Shown here: piece by piece, positions 32,749 through 38,065 of the stretch
How the letters are laid out: each line of letters begins with the position of its first letter
How positions within the stretch are numbered: position 1 is the first letter of the stretch
Origin: Bacteroidales bacterium
GTDB taxonomy: Bacteria; Bacteroidota; Bacteroidia; Bacteroidales; Porphyromonadaceae
Length of the DNA stretch: 38,065 bases
Assembly: GCA_004555765.1 (NCBI GenBank)
Contig: SFHG01000035.1
Coordinates: 1-38,065 of the forward strand
Reading direction: 5' to 3'
Notes under the pieces: model-generated
What the model saw: only the letters and a program-made list of their open reading frames with translations
Told to the model about the DNA's origin: nothing
Database searches by the model: none
Translations under genes and position numbers: made by a program

Positions 32749-34644
32749 TTATTCGGGGGCGGTATCTTCGAAGAGGAGCATTTGACAATTAGGGCAGTCG
32801 AACTCGATACGCATACGCACGGGTGCCGTGTCTTTCGAAGTACTCCTAAGCACCCAAGGTTCTGACAATTTGCGCGCATCGTAGTGCAAAAGGGTAGGGC
32901 ACATCCCGAGTGCGTAACGGATGCAATGCTTCGTAGTCATCAAGGGCTGTGAGGGCAGGGGGCTTTTCTCGAAAGCCTCTTCCTTGACTTCAGCGCCGTG
33001 CGCTTCGACAAAGGCACGCGCGGAGGGATTGAGGATATTGTCACTCTGGACGGCTGCGTCTTTGAAGAACGGGACTCCCTCATAAGAGGACGATTTCGGG
33101 TCTCTGGTAGATCGACTTTCGAGCGCAAAGTCAAGAAGAGCAGATTCCAATTTTGGAACCAAGTCTTGTCTGAGCTTGCTGAGCAGACTTCGCGGGACAA
33201 AAAGAGGCTCGGTCTCCGGATTTATTTCAAAGGTTTCGAGTGTAAAAGGCGTGCCTCCAAGTTTGCCCAGCACCGACTCCGCGGATTCCCGGGTACCTCC
33301 TTTCTCAGAAAGGGACAAATCGGCTTCTACGCCTACAGTCTCCTTTATGCCGGAGACCGTGCCCGTCAGTTCAAGAGTACCACCGATGCCGTAGCTCAGA
33401 GACAAGGATAATGGCAACGTGCGGGTAGCAGTGGAGTGGGTCATCTGCGCCTCAAAAGAGGCATCGAAATTTCGATACAGCATCTGTCCTTTTTTAAGTC
33501 CTTTGACTGGTCGGAGTACGGTTATTCTGTCTCCGACAGCCGTATTGACCCGGAAACCCGTGAGCGTCCCCGTAGACGAATGGAAGAAAGTGAATCCGTC
33601 GCCGTTATTCAACTTCTTGCCGCCACTAAGCCGTACCCGGATCCGCGTACCCTCTATGCCCGTCACTGTGCCGACCTCTTCACCTCTCGATTTTGGGGTA
33701 TCAAATGCCGCCAAATCATCCGCCCCCCTCCCGTGGTGCGTGAATGTGGTAAAGCCCCTATTGAATGCCTTATGCACGTCGGGAGAAAAACCGAAGTCTA
33801 CTCTGCCCTTGCTCGAACGATAAAATTGGGGGTTTGCCTTAATGAAGTCATTCAGTTTCTCGTGGTAAAAAGCCGTGACATTCTTGACATAAGAGAGGTC
33901 TTTGAGCCGTCCCTCGATTTTGAAAGAGCGCACCCCTGCCTTAATGAGCTCCGCGAGAACCGAGGAGCGGTTAAGGTCTTTGATGGACAGCAGATGCTTG
34001 TGGTGCGCCAAAACCCTTCCGTCGCCGTCCGTCAGGTCGTACGGAAGGCGGCATACCTGGGCACAAGAACCGCGATTGGCACTGCGCCCGTTAAAGGCAG
34101 CAGAGGCATAGCACCGACCGCTGTAAGAGACGCAAAGCGCCCCGTGTACGAATGCCTCAAGTCGTAGTCTCGGTACATCCTTGTGGAGACGGGCGATTTG
34201 ACGGGGTGAGAGTTCCCTGGCCACCACTGCCTGCTCGATGCCTTGACTTGACCAAAAGGCGAGTTTCTCCGATGAGACGTTGTCCATTTGGGTCGAAGCG
34301 TGAAGTGCGATGGGTGGCATCACCTCATTTAAGAGCGCCAGATCTTGGATGATGAGCGCGTCGGCTCCTGCTTCATAAAGATGCCAAGCAAGCTTGGTCG
34401 CTTCCTTGACTTCCTCCGGGAAGAGAATGGTATTGAGTGCCACATACACTTTGGCTCCGAAGAGATGCGCAAAGTCTACCACCCGCTTAATCTCCCCGAC
34501 CGTAACGGGGACGGCAGACCGTGCCCCAAACGCCGGAGCACCGATATACACGGCATCGGCACCGTGTCTAATCGCTTCGATGCCTTGGTCTGCGTTCTTG
34601 GCCGGAGCCAGAAGTTCAAGCGCCTGCTCTTCCTTGAGCATCAA
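32749..34644 (-). CDS. U32 peptidase-family protein (RlhA-like)
   Basis: 631 residues. The N-terminal U32 domain is intact, with LLAPAKN, DAVYIGAP, and a cysteine group around HGALCVSYSGRC and GSCAQVCRLPY that can hold an iron-sulfur cluster. A further set of cysteines lies in the C-terminal part (CIRYALGMC and CPNC). The length matches the RlhA group, which adds hydroxyl groups to 23S rRNA, rather than the shorter TrhP group for tRNA; U32 proteins are RNA- or quinone-modifying, not true peptidases. It starts 3 bp after upp. Confidence 0.87.
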   Translation of the reverse strand: MMLKEEQALELLAPAKNADQGIEAIRHGADAVYIGAPAFGARSAVPVTVGEIKRVVDFAHLFGAKVYVALNTILFPEEVKEATKLAWHLYEAGADALIIQDLALLNEVMPPIALHASTQMDNVSSEKLAFWSSQGIEQAVVARELSPRQIARLHKDVPRLRLEAFVHGALCVSYSGRCYASAAFNGRSANRGSCAQVCRLPYDLTDGDGRVLAHHKHLLSIKDLNRSSVLAELIKAGVRSFKIEGRLKDLSYVKNVTAFYHEKLNDFIKANPQFYRSSKGRVDFGFSPDVHKAFNRGFTTFTHHGRGADDLAAFDTPKSRGEEVGTVTGIEGTRIRVRLSGGKKLNNGDGFTFFHSSTGTLTGFRVNTAVGDRITVLRPVKGLKKGQMLYRNFDASFEAQMTHSTATRTLPLSLSLSYGIGGTLELTGTVSGIKETVGVEADLSLSEKGGTRESAESVLGKLGGTPFTLETFEINPETEPLFVPRSLLSKLRQDLVPKLESALLDFALESRSTRDPKSSSYEGVPFFKDAAVQSDNILNPSARAFVEAHGAEVKEEAFEKSPLPSQPLMTTKHCIRYALGMCPTLLHYDARKLSEPWVLRSTSKDTAPVRMRIEFDCPNCQMLLFEDTAPE

Positions 34645-34647
34645 TTA

Positions 34648-35301
34648 TCAGTCTTCTTTGGTACCGAAAGAGAGATCGCCTGCGTCGCCAAGACCGGGGA
34701 CGATATACGAATGATCGTCCAACTCGGGGTCAAGCGCCGCAGTCCAGCAAATTGCGCTTTCCGGCATCTTGGTCTGCAAGTAGTCGATGGCAGGCTGTGA
34801 CGCAATGATGGATGCAAGATAGATGTTTTTTGGAGTTCCTTTGGAGAGTATGGCTTTGTAAGCCAGCTCCATCGAACTGCCCGTGGCAAGCATGGGGTCA
34901 GTGAGTATGAGTGTCTTTCCTTCGACAGAGGGAGAAGCGATGTACTCCGTCATAACCTCAAAATTGAGCCTGTCCTTGTATTTTCGGAAAGCGGATATGA
35001 AGGCGTTGTCTGCACGATCCAAGATGTTTTGGAATCCGTGGTGAAAAGGCAGTCCAGCCCGGAGTATGGTTCCGAGAACCACATCGTTCCGATCAAGTTT
35101 GTCGTGAGATATGGCGAGCGGGGTAGGGATGTCGCATACTTCGTAATCGAATTGCTTGCTGATCTCGTAGGCCATCACCTCTCCGATACGCTCGATATTG
35201 CGGCGGAAACGGAGCCTGTCGCCTTGGATATTGATATCGCGGAGTTCGGCCACGAAACGGTTTAGAATGGAATTCTGGAGGGAAAGATTAATTACCTGCA
35301 T
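34648..35301 (-). CDS. upp: Uracil phosphoribosyltransferase
   Basis: 217 residues. It makes UMP from uracil and PRPP. The PRPP loop is LTDPMLATGSS, and the uracil-binding C-terminal GLGDAGDLSFG is present. It is 17 bp downstream of mltF and 3 bp before the U32 gene, within a five-gene minus-strand unit. With pyrK-pyrD in the same window, it gives both de novo and salvage routes to pyrimidines. Confidence 0.95.
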   Translation of the reverse strand: MQVINLSLQNSILNRFVAELRDINIQGDRLRFRRNIERIGEVMAYEISKQFDYEVCDIPTPLAISHDKLDRNDVVLGTILRAGLPFHHGFQNILDRADNAFISAFRKYKDRLNFEVMTEYIASPSVEGKTLILTDPMLATGSSMELAYKAILSKGTPKNIYLASIIASQPAIDYLQTKMPESAICWTAALDPELDDHSYIVPGLGDAGDLSFGTKED

Positions 35302-35318
35302 AGTGAGTATGTATCTGT

Positions 35319-36716
35319 TTACTGTATGTGTCTCTTGTATTCCGAGGCTCGCCTTGTGATCTGATCGACATAATTGACGGTCTCGCGTCCACGGACATAT
35401 CCGAATCGTACGACGGGGTCGTTGTAGTACTTTGGGGAACTCTTCAGAAGCATAAATTCCCGCACACCCCCTCGCCAGGACTTGGGGTCTGCACCGTATT
35501 TCTCGGCCAGTCGCTGCGCATCCTGCACGTGTCCGATGCCTGCGTTGTAGGACGCCAGCACCAAAGCCTCCCGATTTTCGACCCCGGGGATGTCTTTGAA
35601 GAGTGGCTTAAGCGTCAGAAGCAAATCGACAGCTACCCTAACCGAGACCTCGGGGTTAAGAAGATCCTGCAACGAAGCCCCAAAATGCCTTCCCGTAGAA
35701 GGCATGATCCCCATCAGCCCCCTTGCCCCGCTCCAGCCGACGACATTAGCCCTAAAACTACTCTCTTGAGCCGCTATCGCCGCTAAGACGGTCCAATGCC
35801 ATCCCAGACGCTTGGCCTCTTTCTTGAAGATACCGTCATAAGCAGAAATGCCTCCGGGATGCAGCTTATAGACCTTCTGAGGCTCTCCGAAGTAGAATTT
35901 GTACGCCGTATCCAGAAGCCCCATCCTTTGAAAATGGGAGATGCGGACGCTGTCCGAGAAATAGGTATCAATGGAGTCCCGAAGCGAAAGGTTCTCTTTC
36001 TCCACAATCCAAGAATACCGTATCGGGAGCGATGCCCTCACCGATACGTCCAACGCCGGATACTGCTTTTTGTAGATCGCCGCCAGGTCACTCTCGGCAA
36101 GTGTGATCAGAGTGGAGTCTTTTTGGGAAGCGATGTAAGAGAGGAGGTCATCCTGTCCCAGAGTGTCCACCCGGGCTACGTGCACAGTCGTGTCACCCAA
36201 TTCTTCGACAATCTGAATCGCCCTAAGCTCGGAGATCGAGTTTGGGATTACAGTGAGCGTTTTCTTGTGCAGGTCGGGTAGGTCGTGGACGGATTTATGT
36301 CGGCCGTCCTGCACAAGGACAAGCGAGAGGGTATCTGTGACGCCTGCAAAAGCGAACCTACCGGCGTTTTCCTTGGACATCGCAAACGGAGTGATTGACA
36401 GATCCACCACACCTTGGGAGACCCATCCGCGAAGCGTGTCTTCACTTTGAGTAATCCGTACGTCGAGTGCCAAGTCGTGCGACTTGGCAAATGCAAGTAT
36501 TTTCTGGTATTCTACCCCAAACTTTTCATCCCGGTAGATAAAGAAGTCCGTGGGCGAGGTGACGGCACCGACTTTGAGCGTATCACTGTGTGCGATCTTT
36601 TCCCAATCCCTGAAAAGCGAAGTTTTCGTCTCCCCCTTTTCGTCTTTTTGATCGGAATGACAAGAGAAAAAGAGCAAACCGGACAGTAAAAAAGCCAGGA
36701 TACGGAATACTCTCAT
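35319..36716 (-). CDS. mltF: Membrane-bound lytic murein transglycosylase F
   Basis: 465 residues from the ATG at 36716, which overlaps the upstream stop as ATGA; a longer frame to 36887 lies inside rlmI. The N-terminus is a lipoprotein-type signal ending FFSC (Cys19). Domains in order: a periplasmic solute-binding (SBP family 3) regulatory domain (about 40-290) and an SLT transglycosylase domain with the catalytic Glu in AAQESSF and the following GARGLMGIMPSTG. MltF cleaves peptidoglycan at the outer membrane or in the periplasm. It is coupled to rlmI. Confidence 0.92.
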   Translation of the reverse strand: MRVFRILAFLLSGLLFFSCHSDQKDEKGETKTSLFRDWEKIAHSDTLKVGAVTSPTDFFIYRDEKFGVEYQKILAFAKSHDLALDVRITQSEDTLRGWVSQGVVDLSITPFAMSKENAGRFAFAGVTDTLSLVLVQDGRHKSVHDLPDLHKKTLTVIPNSISELRAIQIVEELGDTTVHVARVDTLGQDDLLSYIASQKDSTLITLAESDLAAIYKKQYPALDVSVRASLPIRYSWIVEKENLSLRDSIDTYFSDSVRISHFQRMGLLDTAYKFYFGEPQKVYKLHPGGISAYDGIFKKEAKRLGWHWTVLAAIAAQESSFRANVVGWSGARGLMGIMPSTGRHFGASLQDLLNPEVSVRVAVDLLLTLKPLFKDIPGVENREALVLASYNAGIGHVQDAQRLAEKYGADPKSWRGGVREFMLLKSSPKYYNDPVVRFGYVRGRETVNYVDQITRRASEYKRHIQ

Positions 36717-37924
36717 TCGACGTACAGCACTAAGCCTTTCAGATACTCGCCTTCGGGGTGAAATACGCTCACGGGGTGGTCGGCGGCCTGAGTGAGTTGG
36801 TGAAGAATGCGGACATTGCGCTTGGCTTGCAGCGCAGCTGTGAAGATCGTGTTTCTGAAGAGTTCGGGCGTCACGACCTGGGAACATGAGAAGGTAAAAA
36901 GCAGACTTCTCCTCGGCATCTTCTCGAGCGCAAGGGTATTCAGTCTCCTATATCCTTGAAGTGCGTGACTGAGGGCGCTTCTATTCTTGGCAAAAGCCGG
37001 AGGATCAAGCACCACGATGTCGAAGTGACTTTCCTCCATACCTTCCAGATACCTGAAGGCATCCTGGACTACGGGGTGATGGGGAGCCATAAGGGTGGGG
37101 TTAAGGGCTAGGTTTTGCTCCAAAAGCGATATCGCCTGCTCCGAGCTGTCTACGCTGGTCACTTCAGATGCCCCTCCTCTCAAGGCACAAAGCGAGAATC
37201 CCCCCGTGTAGCAAAACATATTCAGTACCTTTTTGCCCTCAGAGTACCGCTGCAACAACAGCCGGTTGTCCCTCTGATCCAAAAAGAAGCCTGTCTTTTG
37301 CCCCTTGATGATATCTGGCTTAAAGGTGACTCCGTTTTCGACAAACGGCAGCTCTTTAACCTCTCCCCAGAGGACTGTGTCCCGGCTGTAGAGACGTTCC
37401 TCGTCACTTCCATGGAAGCGCAAAGTTCCCTCGCTCTTCGAGTATATGCCCGTGATTTCATCCCCCATCACCTCTTTCAGCGCAGAGGCAATCAGCTCTC
37501 TTCTGAGTGCCATACCGGTGGTGTGAGCCTGTATAACCGCGACGCCGGAGTATACGTCAGCCACCAATCCCGGTAAACCGTCTCCTTCGCCGTAGATTAG
37601 TCTGTACCCTTTGCCTCGTCCCGTCAGTCCGAGCATCTGCCGCATTTTGTACGCAGCGCTTATTTTGTCTCTGAAGAAACCCTCGTCGATCGGCTTCTGA
37701 ACCTCTCCGAAAGAGAGCATACGCACAGCGATGCTGCCACCTCTCTCGTAGTAACCGGTGCCGATATGGAGTCCGGACTTCGTCACGACCTCTACCGCTT
37801 CTCCATCGCTGAGCGCCCTCAAGTCTGACGGAAAGAAAGCACCGCTGAAGAACCATGGGTGCCTCCTGCCGATGCTTTTGAAGTCTTGACTCTCTCCTTT
37901 AAGCCGAACTTGTCTGTTATACAT
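36713..37924 (-). CDS. rlmI: 23S rRNA (cytosine) methyltransferase RlmI
   Basis: 403 residues. Domains in order: an N-terminal PUA RNA-binding domain (1-75, with HPWFFSGAF), a middle domain, and a class I SAM methyltransferase domain. The methyltransferase motifs are VLNMFCYTGGFSLCA, the SAM ribose acidic residue in VDSSEQA, and VVLDPPAFAKNR. The family methylates C1962 of 23S rRNA to m5C. Its ATG overlaps the upstream exonuclease-like stop, and its own stop overlaps the mltF start by four bases, showing tight translational coupling. Confidence 0.93.
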   Translation of the reverse strand: MYNRQVRLKGESQDFKSIGRRHPWFFSGAFFPSDLRALSDGEAVEVVTKSGLHIGTGYYERGGSIAVRMLSFGEVQKPIDEGFFRDKISAAYKMRQMLGLTGRGKGYRLIYGEGDGLPGLVADVYSGVAVIQAHTTGMALRRELIASALKEVMGDEITGIYSKSEGTLRFHGSDEERLYSRDTVLWGEVKELPFVENGVTFKPDIIKGQKTGFFLDQRDNRLLLQRYSEGKKVLNMFCYTGGFSLCALRGGASEVTSVDSSEQAISLLEQNLALNPTLMAPHHPVVQDAFRYLEGMEESHFDIVVLDPPAFAKNRSALSHALQGYRRLNTLALEKMPRRSLLFTFSCSQVVTPELFRNTIFTAALQAKRNVRILHQLTQAADHPVSVFHPEGEYLKGLVLYVE

Positions 37925-38065
37925 TCTTCTTGAATATTCTTGTCTCCCCTCGGGGTGATTGGCGTGCCTTCCGGCTTTCGGTCTTCCGGAGCTTCTTCGT
38001 CACCATACCGTCCGTCTTGAGGTGCTTCAGTTTTTCAAAAATCTTATAGCCGGCATAGGCATCAA
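37917..38065 (-). CDS. Probable 3'-5' exonuclease, C-terminal fragment
   Basis: The last 48 codons or so of a minus-strand gene, ending in TAA at 37917-37919. It begins D-A-Y-A-G-Y-K-I-F-E-K-L, like motif III of RNase D-type exonucleases (YaatDAya), followed by a basic tail rich in K and R. In Bacteroidetes such an exonuclease often precedes rlmI. The call rests on one motif and gene order. The stop and the rlmI start overlap. Confidence 0.5.
   Translation of the reverse strand, partial: DAYAGYKIFEKLKHLKTDGMVTKKLRKTESRKARQSPRGETRIFKKNV

Noticed and set aside
36717..36887. Longer start for MltF
   Set aside because: The extension lies within rlmI, is arginine- and proline-rich, and would bury the lipoprotein signal.

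Overview
This window looks like the chromosome of a Bacteroidales bacterium, most likely Porphyromonas or a close relative. The evidence is a V-type ATPase operon with a DUF2764 gene, a DPP IV-type S9 peptidase, several Bacteroidetes-type promoters (TTTG spaced about 20 nt from TAnnTTTG), little use of Shine-Dalgarno sites, and intergenic repeats with 22-23 bp periods that recall the minisatellite-bearing MITEs of Porphyromonas. The genus is an inference; the order is well supported. No phage, plasmid, transposase, CRISPR array or rRNA gene was seen. Almost everything is housekeeping, so the unusual content lies in the intergenic DNA and in a few degenerate proteins.

Layout. 1-5686 (minus): V-type ATPase operon in the order E, DUF2764, A, B, D, I (I cut by the window edge). 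5811-7346 (minus): frr then rsgA. 7347-8006: AT-rich spacer leading to an XRE-type regulator (plus). 8736-13018 (minus): DPP IV peptidase, lipA and a lactonase-like lipoprotein. 13019-13957: a MITE-like repeat (copy L) and the 3' remnant of an MFS transporter. 13958-15664 (plus): pyrK-pyrD. 15827-16087 (minus): small DNA-binding protein. 16246-16288 (minus): a 5' tRNA half with its own promoter and terminator-like hairpin. 16510-21522 (plus): tgt, lptG-like, priA-like and a low-molecular-weight phosphatase, tightly packed. 21725-24799 (plus): a PD-(D/E)XK nuclease-like protein, then htpG. 24853-25154: the second copy of the MITE-like repeat (copy R), inverted relative to L. 25261-26752 (plus): purine nucleoside phosphorylase and a secreted protein. 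26985-31700 (minus): M20 peptidase, a broken amidohydrolase, a YbhN-type membrane protein and queG. 31968-32459 (plus): hsp20. 32749-38065 (minus): exonuclease-like gene (partial), rlmI, mltF, upp, U32 peptidase-family gene.

How it fits together. Tgt and QueG act at the insertion and final steps of queuosine tRNA modification, from separate operons. PyrK/PyrD, Upp and PunA cover pyrimidine synthesis and base/nucleoside salvage. DPP IV and the M20 peptidase suit a peptide-using lifestyle. HtpG and Hsp20 are chaperones.

Most notable: (1) a 230/252 bp inverted repeat pair bracketing 11.4 kb, built of phased 22-bp units and differing by exactly one unit; (2) a dispersed family of GTACC/GGTAC hairpins in at least nine intergenic regions; (3) a PriA homologue that has lost Walker A, DEEH and motif VI but keeps all eight zinc-site cysteines; (4) the expressed-looking tRNA half near tgt.
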